DNA of 64,000 bases from Staphylococcus pseudoxylosus. Its GTDB lineage: Bacteria; Bacillota; Bacilli; Staphylococcales; Staphylococcaceae. Both the position numbers and the translations under genes were made by a program. Numbering within the stretch: position 1 is the stretch's first letter; every line of letters begins with the position of its first letter. The notes beneath the pieces are model-generated. The model made no database searches and was not told the DNA's origin. It was given only the letters and a program-made list of their open reading frames with translations. Positions 49,863 through 57,836 of this stretch are shown here, piece by piece. The stretch spans positions 163,149-227,148 of the forward strand of contig NZ_RCVN01000004.1 of assembly GCF_003697915.1 (NCBI RefSeq). The letters are read 5' to 3'.

Positions 49863-50399
49863 TTATTTACTGTAATGTGGTCGAATAAATACCAATTCTG
49901 ATTCATAATCATGAACAACCTTATGCGCAACCTCGGTTTTATCCTCACCGCCGCCTTCCCAATTTTGGTCTAAGGACTGAAATTGAAGATAATTACCATC
50001 ATAGTTGCCGTTAGTTACAATCGCAGTATGACCCGCACCTTCACCATAATTTTCATTAAACACCACAATATCGCCTGCAGTTGCTTTGAAATCAGGCGTA
50101 TTTTCATAAACTGTCGCTTCACCTATAAAATTATTTTCTTTTGGGATATCTTTTGCATAATCACCCTTTAATCCATGACCATATAAATAGTCCCACTGTT
50201 CATTTACAAGATCAAAGCATTGCCATCCATATTCCGAATCATAATCCCAACCTTGACCGTTTAAAGTTTCAACATGATTAATTGCATCTTGTTGTGTTGC
50301 ATTTGTAGCAGCTGAAGCATTACTAGATTGATTTATTACAAATATGTATAATGTTGCCATCATTAAAAACGTACTGATTTTTAAAATATACTTAAACAT
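49863..50399 (-). CDS. Secreted CHAP-domain amidase/endopeptidase
   Basis: 178 residues. A Sec signal peptide (about 1-30, basic start MFKYILK, cleavage after NASA or so) is followed by one CHAP domain. The catalytic Cys is Cys61 in GWQCFD and the His is His124 in [19 protein letters not shown] later matches phage-endolysin CHAP domains. No SH3b or LysM wall-binding domain is present. Likely peptidoglycan cleavage outside the cell. Stands alone. Confidence 0.85.
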   Translation of the reverse strand: MFKYILKISTFLMMATLYIFVINQSSNASAATNATQQDAINHVETLNGQGWDYDSEYGWQCFDLVNEQWDYLYGHGLKGDYAKDIPKENNFIGEATVYENTPDFKATAGDIVVFNENYGEGAGHTAIVTNGNYDGNYLQFQSLDQNWEGGGEDKTEVAHKVVHDYESELVFIRPHYSK

Positions 50400-50513
50400 A
50401 CAAAGCCCCTTTGTTTATTATAATTATGATGTACCTTTAATTTTCACTATAACTTATTTCATTAATTCTTTATACTAAAACTATTGTCACAAAACATAAA
50501 CGGAGGTAACAAA

Positions 50514-51005
50514 ATGGCATATTTTGCTACATTATATTTTTTCACTGGTAAAATGGGTGCTGGTAAATCAACAACTGCTAAAAAAATAGCTAAAGATAAA
50601 AATGCCGTACTATTATCAGAAGATGAAATACTTGAACAATTTTATCCAAAACAAATAAAGACATTTGATGATTACTTAACTTATTCAAATCGTATTAAAC
50701 CTTTTATTAAAAATCACGTTCAAAATTTATTAAGCGTTGGTACAAATGTGGTTATGGATTTTCCAGGAAACACTCAAAAACAACGCAAGTGGCTTAGCAA
50801 TATTCCTTCAGAAATCCATGTTAGCCACAAACTCATTTATCTAAATATATCAGTCGAAACATGTTTAGAAAGGTTAAAACAGCGAAATATTGAAAATCCT
50901 GAAAGAGCTCATTTTGACACACAAGAAACGTTTAATTATGTAAACCAGTTTTTTGAAGTACCTAAAGAATCTGAAGGACTAAATATATTAGAAATAACGC
51001 AATAA
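50514..51005 (+). CDS. AAA/P-loop kinase-like protein
   Basis: 163 residues. Walker A GKMGAGKSTTAKK near residue 11, a DFPGN-type Walker B region near 85 (VVMDFPGNT) and LKQRNIENPERAHFD near 122 resemble small-molecule kinases (chloramphenicol phosphotransferase/zeta-toxin-like P-loop group). The substrate is unknown. ATG at 50514 after GGAGGTAAC. The protein is cytoplasmic. Confidence 0.78.
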   Translation: MAYFATLYFFTGKMGAGKSTTAKKIAKDKNAVLLSEDEILEQFYPKQIKTFDDYLTYSNRIKPFIKNHVQNLLSVGTNVVMDFPGNTQKQRKWLSNIPSEIHVSHKLIYLNISVETCLERLKQRNIENPERAHFDTQETFNYVNQFFEVPKESEGLNILEITQ

Positions 51006-51033
51006 TCATTCACAAACATTTTCACATAAAATT

Positions 51034-51082
51034 AAAGAGCACTTCTTATGATTTTAAAACTTCATAAATAGTGCTCTTTTTT
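51034..51082. terminator. Bidirectional terminator
   Basis: AAAGAGCACT / AGTGCTCTTT arms with inner TTATGA/TCATAA, then a T-run. Lies between the convergent P-loop and VOC genes. Confidence 0.82.
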
Positions 51083-51104
51083 CTATCACTTTGTACAACT
51101 CTAT

Positions 51105-51476
51105 TTAGTCACTCACTGCGAAATAATTGCCTTGACCATCTTGAAAATTAAACACCCTTGTACCTGACATTTCAATTATGTCATGACCAGTTAACCCTTT
51201 TTCTTTTAATTTTTCATACAAAGCATCAAGATCCTTTTCTTTGAACATTAGAGAGGGTGTTGTAACACTTACTTCAGGACTATATTTTTCCATAAACTCT
51301 TTTTCAATAATTGAAATAGATGTTTCAACATTATGATTTGGTGCCACCTCTATTGCTTTAAAACCTTCTGCCATTTCTTCTTCGGAAACTACAACAAACC
51401 CTAAAATATCGGTCCAAAATTCAACTGATTTCGCTTGATCATCCACATATAACATCACTTGATTTAACTTTTCCAT
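51105..51476 (-). CDS. VOC/glyoxalase family protein
   Basis: 123 residues, opening LNQVMLYVDDQAKSVEFWTD and closing FNFQDGQGNYFAVSD, the two-module VOC fold. Function unknown; relatives include lyases and drug-binding proteins. The ATG follows GAGGGGATTTT. A second VOC protein is at 43641, not closely similar. Confidence 0.85.
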   Translation of the reverse strand: MEKLNQVMLYVDDQAKSVEFWTDILGFVVVSEEEMAEGFKAIEVAPNHNVETSISIIEKEFMEKYSPEVSVTTPSLMFKEKDLDALYEKLKEKGLTGHDIIEMSGTRVFNFQDGQGNYFAVSD

Positions 51477-51827
51477 TTAAAAATCCCCTCACTTGTTTTA
51501 TGTATACTTACCCTTTATATTATCGTTAAGAAACATCATTAATAAATATTACTTCAAATGACTGATATATCAAAAAATATTAAGTAGTTAACATCTAGTT
51601 TCTATTTAATTATAAGTAATTATATTGTAAAATATAAGATTTCGTTATCACAAAACTTATTTATATATAGTGCAATTAACTAATATAATTATTTTACGTA
51701 TGTATGCAGAATAATCCATATGAGTGTTATTAATAAATTTTAGCATTTGGGGGTATATAAAAATTTATTAGCACAAAATTAAGGAAATTCGAAAGATCCT
51801 TAAAATTTTATTTAAAGGAGCATATTT
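51477..51827. other. Upstream region of family member 4
   Basis: AT-rich, no ORF. It contains TATATATAGTGCAATTAA at 51662-51679, like the promoter regions at 48168 and 55640, and a GGGTAT box at 51751-51756 that could be a sigma-B -10 but lacks a good -35. Confidence 0.4.
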
Positions 51828-51986
51828 ATGGAGATTGTAGATTTTAGTTATGATCACGAAAATTATACTTACATTGTAAAGACGATGTCAGGTGTCTTAT
51901 TTTCTCATTCAGTACACAAAGATATGCCACCTAACAAAGTTACTTCTGAATTACTTCAAAGAGAAAGACAAATTGAACAACAATAA
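51828..51986 (+). CDS. Small paralogous protein, family member 4 (52 residues)
   Basis: Starts MEIVDFSYDHENYTYIVKTM. ATG at 51828 follows AAAGGAG by nine bases. It carries the Y-x-V-K-T-x-x-G core, then LFSHSVHKDMP, close to FTHAFPKDTP in member 3, and a C-terminal helix. Forms a tandem pair with member 5, 51 bases downstream. Confidence 0.78.
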   Translation: MEIVDFSYDHENYTYIVKTMSGVLFSHSVHKDMPPNKVTSELLQRERQIEQQ

Positions 51987-52037
51987 CTAACTTATTACAT
52001 TTAGCAAAAACGGGAAATCAAACTTAAGGGAGTTAAT

Positions 52038-52211
52038 ATGAAAATATTAAATTATAGTATAGAACACGATGTTTTTAGCGAACTTGTTACTATTGTGGCA
52101 GAAACAGCAAAAGGGAAACAATTTAGTTTTACTTTTGCAGATAGTCACACACTTAAAGAAGTCAAAGTTAAATTGGAAGAACTTGCTGATGCATTAGACA
52201 ACAATAAATAA
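52038..52211 (+). CDS. Small paralogous protein, divergent family member 5 (57 residues)
   Basis: Starts MKILNYSIEHDVFSELVTIV. ATG at 52038 follows AAGGGAG. Same length and order (M-K-I-L-x-Y start, central T-A-K-G-x-x-F strand, C-terminal helix LKEVKVKLEELADAL), but the VKT core is altered to AETAKG. Probably cotranscribed with member 4, with a terminator at 52273. Confidence 0.72.
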   Translation: MKILNYSIEHDVFSELVTIVAETAKGKQFSFTFADSHTLKEVKVKLEELADALDNNK

Positions 52212-52272
52212 TTTAAAACACTTGAAGCATAACGATACTATCAATTATTTAACTTATGAGAGATAGCATATT

Positions 52273-52306
52273 AATCACTGCCATAAACAAGGCAGTGATT
52301 TTTTTA
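52273..52306 (+). terminator. Terminator after family members 4 and 5
   Basis: Perfect AATCACTGCC / GGCAGTGATT with an eight-base loop and a T-run of seven. Confidence 0.9.
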
Positions 52307-52489
52307 TGTAATTCTAGCAAATACTTATATAATTTCTTTAGACAGAAATATCCTATCCATACTTATATTTACAATTGATAAGTGAAAAATCCAGCACGTA
52401 TCCTTTTTATGAAATGAATACCTAGTTTTTCGTTACATAACCATCATTTCACGCTTCTAATCAAAATCATTAACATACAAAAATGTTAA

Positions 52490-52515
52490 AAACCTCACCA
52501 ATAATGATGAGGTTT
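52490..52515 (-). terminator. Terminator of the YxeA-like gene
   Basis: AAACCTCA / TGAGGTTT stem followed leftward by TTTAACATTTTTG, six bases after the stop. The gap 52307-52489 is otherwise empty. Confidence 0.7.
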
Positions 52516-52520
52516 AGACA

Positions 52521-52904
52521 TTATAGTTTAATTTTTGCTTTCCTAGGTATATCTTTTTCTTTCACTTCAGTATAGCCTTTAACTTCTCCAACTTTATAAT
52601 CTAATTCTAAATAATGATTGGTCTTTAATTTTTTAATAGCTGTGTAAGTAATCTCTTTTTCATTACCGTCCTTATCATATGCTTTATTTGTATATTCATA
52701 TTGTTTAGTACCTTTACCAGAATCTTTTACACTTCTAGGCTCATTAGTCTGTATATAATATTTTTCACTTGTAATTAAAGGATTTAAATTAGCAAGATTT
52801 CTAACGTTTTTACTATCTGTATGTGATTCAGCATATAGCTTCCAAAAGAATAATGCCAAAATTATTACCACTATAAATATAAATATCTTAAAAATTATTT
52901 TCAT
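52521..52904 (-). CDS. YxeA family (DUF1093) secreted or membrane-anchored protein
   Basis: 127 residues. An N-terminal hydrophobic segment (about 4-22, signal anchor) is followed by a beta-rich YxeA domain with YYIQTNEPRSVKDSGK near 50 and YEYTNKAYDKDGNEKEI near 69. In Bacillus YxeA lies near the YxdJ-YxeA stress system. The ATG follows AGGAGG. Role unknown. Confidence 0.82.
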   Translation of the reverse strand: MKIIFKIFIFIVVIILALFFWKLYAESHTDSKNVRNLANLNPLITSEKYYIQTNEPRSVKDSGKGTKQYEYTNKAYDKDGNEKEITYTAIKKLKTNHYLELDYKVGEVKGYTEVKEKDIPRKAKIKL

Positions 52905-53183
52905 TATTTAAACCTCCTAAATTTTAATTCAATACTAACATTTCATTATGATTGAATCGTTCGAAAATCCTTACAAAATATCACTCACATGTGACAATAT
53001 TGAAAGAAATGCACTATTGAATTGCTAATAGTAGTTTCTTTAGTTATAGATTCTCTTTACTAACAATTCAAATGGCAATTTTTAAAATTTAAAACTTTAA
53101 TAATTTTGACCATAATATTTTAATTTTAGAGAATCAACAACTAATAATTAATACATGGATTTCTTCCATAGACTATAATTAAC

Positions 53184-53213
53184 AAACCGCCCATATACAT
53201 AATTGGGTGGTTT
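53184..53213 (-). terminator. Hairpin after the broken small membrane gene
   Basis: AAACCGCCCA / TGGGTGGTTT stem (one mismatch-type G-T), 16 bases from the stop of the frame at 53230. T-run weak. The stretch 52905-53183 is AT-rich with nothing seen. Confidence 0.6.
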
Positions 53214-53229
53214 ATTTAATAATGAATAT

Positions 53230-53393
53230 TTATTTTAAAAGCTTATCTTTTAAATGTATTGCTGCAACAATAATTATTCCATTTGAGATTCCTACCAATA
53301 TACCGCCTAGTGGATTATCTAAATAATTGAAGATAACGTATGAAATACTAAACATTAAAATTAGAGATATTACTACAATTAAAAAGTTCTCAT
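53230..53393 (-). pseudogene. Small membrane protein gene with a one-base frameshift
   Basis: ATG at 53391-53393 follows AAGGGAGCTCT but stops after four codons. One extra T in the five-T run (A-run at 53381-53385 on the plus strand) restores a 54-residue frame: MRTFLIVVISLILMFSISYV.., then NYLDNPLGGILVGIS and ..HLKDKLLK, with two membrane helices. This is either a decayed gene, a phase-variable homopolymer or a sequencing error. Confidence 0.6.
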
Positions 53394-53606
53394 AGAGCTC
53401 CCTTCATAAACGAAAATTAATTGAAATCCTATTACTAAATTATTGAACTTTCTTGACTTAACTAAAGTACATTTATTATTTTGTAATATCCTCATGAATA
53501 GTATACTGCATTTCAATAGTTGAATATCCAAGATACTTTGCACTTTAATTATATAGTAACATTGATTTAATTTATTAAATATTCTTAAACCAGTGGGAGG
53601 CTTTTT

Positions 53607-54266
53607 ATGATAAAAGTAATTTTATTTGATTTAGATGGAACAATTTTAGATAGAGAAAGCTCATTAAATAATTTTATTGATGACCAGTATGACAAATTCA
53701 TTAATTACTTAAAACATATTGAAATGATTACTTTCAAAAATAAATTCATAGAATTAGATAAAAATGGATACGTTTGGAAAGATAAAGTTTATGCACAATT
53801 AATAGACTATTTTAATATTAATCACTTAACACCTGATGTTTTTCTTAATGACTATACAACTAACTTCTGGAAAAATTGTTTACCTTATCCCAATTTATAT
53901 AAAACTTTAAAGATACTTACCGCAAATAATTACAAGTTAGGTATCGTAACTAATGGTAAATTCCCATTCCAATATAATAATATTAAATCTTTAAAATCGA
54001 AGAATATATGGACATAATTTTAGTATCTGAAAAAAAAAGTTAAAAAACCTAACCCCGTTATTTTTGAAAGAGCTGCTAAGCAATTAGGAGTAAAATTAAA
54101 TGAATGTATTTTTATAGGTGATAGTTTAGAAAATGATTATACAGCATCTAAGTCAGCTGGAATGTATCCGATATATAAAGCAAACAATGATCAAAATTCA
54201 ATTAATACAATACCAACAATCCAAGATTTATCTGAAATACCTAGTATTATTAACACCTACAACTAA
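53607..54266 (+). pseudogene. HAD-superfamily hydrolase gene with two frameshifts
   Basis: ATG at 53607 after GTGGGAGGC. The first part runs to about 53990 with DLDGTILDRESS (motif I) and GIVTNGKFPFQ (motif II). One missing A near 53993 shifts the frame through MDIILVSE, and one extra A in the nine-A run at 54030-54038 shifts it back to KKPNPVIFERAAKQLG and FIGDSLENDYTASK (motifs III-IV) to TAA 54264-54266. Corrected length is about 219 residues. As written, translation stops at 54017. Confidence 0.8.
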
Positions 54267-54389
54267 CTAGTTGATAATTAAAAATACTTAGTTCTAGCTT
54301 CCAACAATAAAATATTTATACAAATGAATATCTTTACTTTTATTTATTATTTGATCTATAAATATAAGATATACTCTCGATGTTTTATT

Positions 54390-54429
54390 CAAAAGAAAAA
54401 GCCTATGATAATTTAATCGTAGGCTTTTC
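54390..54429 (-). terminator. Terminator of the 69-residue gene
   Basis: AAAAGCCTATGAT / ATCGTAGGCTTTT stem (one G-T pair), then TTCTTTTG leftward. Confidence 0.8.
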
Positions 54430-54472
54430 TTATATTTACATTTTCTGTTTCTCTTAGCTATTATTTTAGAAG

Positions 54473-54682
54473 TTAATTTCCATATGGTTCAATTAATGTA
54501 ACATAATTTAAATTAACAGCTTTTTCAAATGGCTCTATAATTACTAGAATATTCTCATTAGATAATGTTTCGTCTATTTCACTTACAGTAATACTTCCAC
54601 TCTTGTTATTATCATGTATATAGAGGAATACACCATTGTTTTTATCATTATTCAAATAATGTTTAATGACATCTAGGCCCAT
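54473..54682 (-). CDS. Hypothetical small protein (69 residues)
   Basis: Soluble acidic protein, with no hydrophobic segment. The ATG follows ATAGGAGACG. The opening MGLDVIKHYLNNDKNNGVF and the closing VTLIEPYGN are not recognised. Stands between an HAD pseudogene and a DinB-like gene, with its own terminator. Confidence 0.62.
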   Translation of the reverse strand: MGLDVIKHYLNNDKNNGVFLYIHDNNKSGSITVSEIDETLSNENILVIIEPFEKAVNLNYVTLIEPYGN

Positions 54683-54763
54683 AATTCGTCTCCTATTCTT
54701 TATCGTAATTTTACAGAATATTAATTTCAGTATAACTACGCATTTTTTATAAATTTCAAATAC

Positions 54764-55252
54764 TTAAATGCTTAAACGTAATACATCTGTATTGTTAGGC
54801 GTATAACCAAGCATACGAAGCATTGTAACAATTTGTCCTTTGTGATGATATTCGTGTGTAATTGAATGGAATAATAGCTGACGTATTGTTTTTTCGATGA
54901 ACTGATCGTCCTGCTTCCATAATGCCTTTTTATGAATACGATTATCCAATATGTTACTTTCTCTATCCAAAATTTCTTCAACATATTTATCCGCTTCTAA
55001 AAAGTATTGCTTTATATCATTTATATCTAACGTTGTGATTTCTTCATTTGTAAATAGTGGCCTTTTAGTTTTCTCAAGAACGAATGAACCTAACCATGCA
55101 TGGTAACATCCAGCTATATGAACTAATGACTTTTTAATACTTTGAAAGCCAAAGTCAAATTCTTTAGAAACTTCATATTCATTTAAATTACTGCATTGTT
55201 CTAATAAAATCTCCCTATTTTGTCTAACCCATTTATACTCAGCATACTCCAT
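54764..55252 (-). CDS. DinB family protein
   Basis: 162-residue four-helix bundle of the DinB/YfiT type. The metal-binding histidines are visible: LVHIAGCYHAW near residue 43 and HEYHHKGQ near 132 (H-x3-H). The family includes thiol transferases using bacillithiol, but this member's reaction is unknown. The ATG follows GGGGGAAG. Confidence 0.82.
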   Translation of the reverse strand: MEYAEYKWVRQNREILLEQCSNLNEYEVSKEFDFGFQSIKKSLVHIAGCYHAWLGSFVLEKTKRPLFTNEEITTLDINDIKQYFLEADKYVEEILDRESNILDNRIHKKALWKQDDQFIEKTIRQLLFHSITHEYHHKGQIVTMLRMLGYTPNNTDVLRLSI

Positions 55253-55688
55253 TGACTTCCCCCCATTTTCTTATTCACTGAATATTCTAACATATACAAG
55301 TTGAGCAAACATTACTCTCACTTTAACCTTAAGTTACATAAAACATATTACCTGTGTAACATTATAATTGCTAATCGCTCAAAAATTAAAACTCAGTACC
55401 TATTCGTCTAATTGAAGAAATAACTTAATTTTGTGCACTTTAACTCAATATATAATATACATTCGAATAACTATATCCTCTTAATGATGTATCTAGAATT
55501 TATTTATGTATAGCTATTTTCCTGTTCAACAAACTATTTTATCTATAACTAAAATGAAATTTCAAATTTTTCCATGTGATAAGTATTCAGACACATAAAT
55601 TATTTGACTATAACTTTTTGTTATCACTTTTACCATTTAAGTGTAGTACAATTAAGTTATAAATTTATTTTTCAAGGGGGATGTATAC
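55253..55688. other. Intergenic region upstream of the lipoprotein gene
   Basis: 436 AT-rich bases with no ORF. The only element I see is GTGTAGTACAATTAA at 55641-55655, likely the -10 region of the lipoprotein promoter. Confidence 0.4.
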
Positions 55689-56279
55689 ATGAAAAAAGTC
55701 TTATTTTTATTATTAGCTAGTTTTCTAGCATTAGCAGCATGTGGTAGCAGTGAAGAAAGTAACTCTGATGACAAGAAGGAAACAAAATCATCAAATGAAG
55801 AGACTAAGAAAGATGATAAGAAGTCTAATGATGATAAAAAAACTGATGACATAAAAGTTAAACCTGAAGAACAAGTAGCAACACAAGATGCAACTACACA
55901 AACACAGGAACAAATAAACAACGAGGAACAACAACTTATTCAATCACAGGAACAAACACCTACACAACAAGAACCTACTGAACAAGAGAAGATGGAAACT
56001 AGCGCAAAAGTAGCTAAAGAACATGGGTTTACTGGTATTCCTAATGGGGATGCTGGCATGTTAGATGAAAATTACTCCCCCGAAGATGATTCAGAACAAA
56101 CTTATGATTATGACAATAACGGAGTAGAACGTACGCCTAGTGAACAAAAAGCACATGAAGATTGGGTTAATGGACAAGATGAGTGGATGAATGCTAGCGA
56201 ATCTGAAAGAGAAGAAATCAGAAAAGCTGATGCAGAAAAATATGGATATGAATATGATCCAAGTGATTATGAACATTAA
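55689..56279 (+). CDS. Highly charged surface lipoprotein
   Basis: 196 residues. A lipoprotein signal peptide ends in LALAAC (Cys18). A Ser/Asp/Lys-rich linker (about 19-60) and a Gln/Glu/Thr-rich segment (about 60-105) follow. The C-terminal acidic domain has GFTGIPNGDAGMLDENYSPED near 115 and the closing EKYGYEYDPSDYEH. No catalytic motif is seen; a wall-spanning or accessory lipoprotein is plausible. ATG after AAGGGGGATG. Confidence 0.75.
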   Translation: MKKVLFLLLASFLALAACGSSEESNSDDKKETKSSNEETKKDDKKSNDDKKTDDIKVKPEEQVATQDATTQTQEQINNEEQQLIQSQEQTPTQQEPTEQEKMETSAKVAKEHGFTGIPNGDAGMLDENYSPEDDSEQTYDYDNNGVERTPSEQKAHEDWVNGQDEWMNASESEREEIRKADAEKYGYEYDPSDYEH

Positions 56280-56340
56280 TCTTCAAGGGAACTCTTATGT
56301 GTCCTTTTTATTTTATCTCCACAATATCTTTCAAATGACT

Positions 56341-56665
56341 TTATTCAAATCCAATTTCTTCATATAAATGTAGTGTTTGTGTGTGAACATCTACTTTATG
56401 AATGTAACTTCTTTAGTTTTAATATATTCATCTACAAAATAACGTAATTCAATTGGTGGTGGCTTAATGACAGTTTATCAATCTTACTTAGGTCTTGTAT
56501 GTATAGTTCTAGTTGTTTATATTGTTCGAGCAGTGTTTTAACCGCTTGCCACTTAACCATACCCCGACCTTGTGGTATACGTGTATTAAGATACACTCTA
56601 GGTGTTTTACGATAATCAGCTTCATATTTATATTCATCTGGTGAGTCTGAATTTATTACTTTTAT
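56341..56665 (-). pseudogene. Degenerate YolD-like gene
   Basis: Read leftward from GAGGTGCAGAT, the expected start is ATA (56663-56665) instead of ATG. The frame gives DEYKYEADYRKTPRVYLNTR and IPQGRGMVKW, the YolD-like signature. After ELYIQDLSKI the frame breaks, and pieces PPPIELRYFVDEYIKTKEVT and HTQTLHLYEEIGFE are found in other frames. At least two shifts plus the lost start: clearly dead. YolD-like genes often travel with umuC-type polymerase genes on phages and plasmids. Confidence 0.72.
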
Positions 56666-56711
56666 ATCTGCACCTCACGAATATAACAGATCATTTGTTC
56701 TTGTATGTAAA

Positions 56712-56749
56712 TAAAAAAATAACCACCCAGTGATATGTGTGGGTGGTTT
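56712..56749 (-). terminator. Terminator downstream of the GC-rich segment
   Basis: AACCACCCA / TGGGTGGTT perfect stem, then leftward ATTTTTTTAT. It shares AAAATAACCACCCAGTGA with the terminator at 25484-25520. Confidence 0.82.
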
Positions 56750-56808
56750 AAAGAGCCCCACATATACTTATTGGTATACTAGGACTCTTATAATGATCAT
56801 TATGTATG

Positions 56809-56925
56809 GCGGTTTCGAGCGCTACCCGTCAGCAACAGTCACGCCAACCAATATCCGCAGAACATGGCGACCTCCGATGTGGAATTTTGATGAGCGCTAA
56901 GGTTCTTCGTACACACCTTATATCA
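56809..56925. ncRNA. GC-rich, structured segment (RNA candidate)
   Basis: About 117 bases near 50% GC in surroundings near 30%. TGGCG/CGCCA pairing (56810 and 56847), two GAGCGCTA / TGAGCGCTA copies (56818 and 56892) and further short complementarities suggest structure. It lies between the stop of the secreted-protein gene and a strong terminator on the minus strand, so it could be its 3' UTR or a separate RNA. Short peptide readings (MFCGYWLA leftward after CGGAGGT) exist but are not convincing. Confidence 0.4.
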
Positions 56926-56937
56926 TGATTTTAATAA

Positions 56938-57426
56938 TTAAGTTGAACTACGAATCACCGATTTATTACCTATTTTCTTAGTATGTGCTTTATTAGAATA
57001 AAAAGTATAGTTTACCTTATATGTAGGTCTTAGTTTGGGGCTTTTCTTATCTTTATAGGCTTGAGCGCTATAATAAACTTTTTTTGAACCCGTCTGATAA
57101 AATAAATTTGCTATATTTGTTATCCATTTAGCTGCCGTAGGAACTTTAGTTATAGCACCTATTGTTATAGCAAGTGACCCTACAGTCAGTTTTTTAGCAG
57201 TATTATTCCCACTGTACGAACTCCCGTATTTTACCCAGTTTCTCTTCTTGCTAGCTTCTTGCACTATTTCTCCGTTTTCAGGCTCAGGTTCAGTATTTTT
57301 AATAATTTCTTTAATTGTACTAGGGTTGCCCTTATCAATTACTTCTTTTGCCTCAATAGCTTGAGGGGTAAAGGTAGCTATTAAAAAACCTAACACTAAA
57401 CTACATACAAACATTTTTCTTTTCAT
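56938..57426 (-). CDS. Secreted protein of unknown function (bacteriocin-like layout)
   Basis: 162 residues. A Sec signal peptide (MKRKMFVCSLVLGFLIATFT, cleavage after about residue 26) is followed by an acidic pro-like segment (about 27-58, NTEPEPENGEIVQE), then a basic domain with a hydrophobic helix (SLAITIGAITKVPTAAKW near 84) and a lysine/tyrosine-rich C-terminus. It lies three bases after a small membrane protein gene. No family recognised; toxin/bacteriocin or cell-surface protein are both open. Confidence 0.65.
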   Translation of the reverse strand: MKRKMFVCSLVLGFLIATFTPQAIEAKEVIDKGNPSTIKEIIKNTEPEPENGEIVQEASKKRNWVKYGSSYSGNNTAKKLTVGSLAITIGAITKVPTAAKWITNIANLFYQTGSKKVYYSAQAYKDKKSPKLRPTYKVNYTFYSNKAHTKKIGNKSVIRSST

Positions 57427-57429
57427 AAA

Positions 57430-57603
57430 CTATCTCCTCTCCTTTTTCTTTTTAACTACTAAGTCTAAATATATTATTCCTATTATAAAAATTAAATAAA
57501 TTATTATAAATGCATTTAGACCTATCTTATCAAAAATAAATAATCCTAAAGTTACTATGGCAACAAGCCATAGTATAACCCTTAATAAGTTGTTTGTTCT
57601 CAT
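57430..57603 (-). CDS. Small membrane protein (57 residues), partner of the secreted protein
   Basis: Two hydrophobic helices (about residues 6-24 and 27-47) and a lysine-rich tail VKKKKERR. The ATG at 57601-57603 follows GGAGGGTTGT; longer readings lack a site. Only three bases separate its stop from the secreted-protein gene, so they are one operon. The layout fits an immunity or export helper, but that is inference. Confidence 0.65.
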   Translation of the reverse strand: MRTNNLLRVILWLVAIVTLGLFIFDKIGLNAFIIIYLIFIIGIIYLDLVVKKKKERR

Positions 57604-57836
57604 ATACAACCCTCCATGATTGTTCATTCATTATATTTTCTCCCGAAATTAATAATAACAAAATATTATATATTTTCAATTAATATTTAAATTAACTACA
57701 AAAGTCCCTCTTAAAAACGCTTATTTTTTGTAGCATATTCTCAATAATATAAACTAAAATAGGGCAAGCACATAAGTGCCTGTCCATAATATAATCACGT
57801 GATGTACTTATTGTAACTCTTTTATTATATTTAATT

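Noticed and set aside
54772..54984. 70-codon ORF overlapping the DinB-like gene
   Set aside because: Same strand, different frame, entirely inside a well-supported gene.
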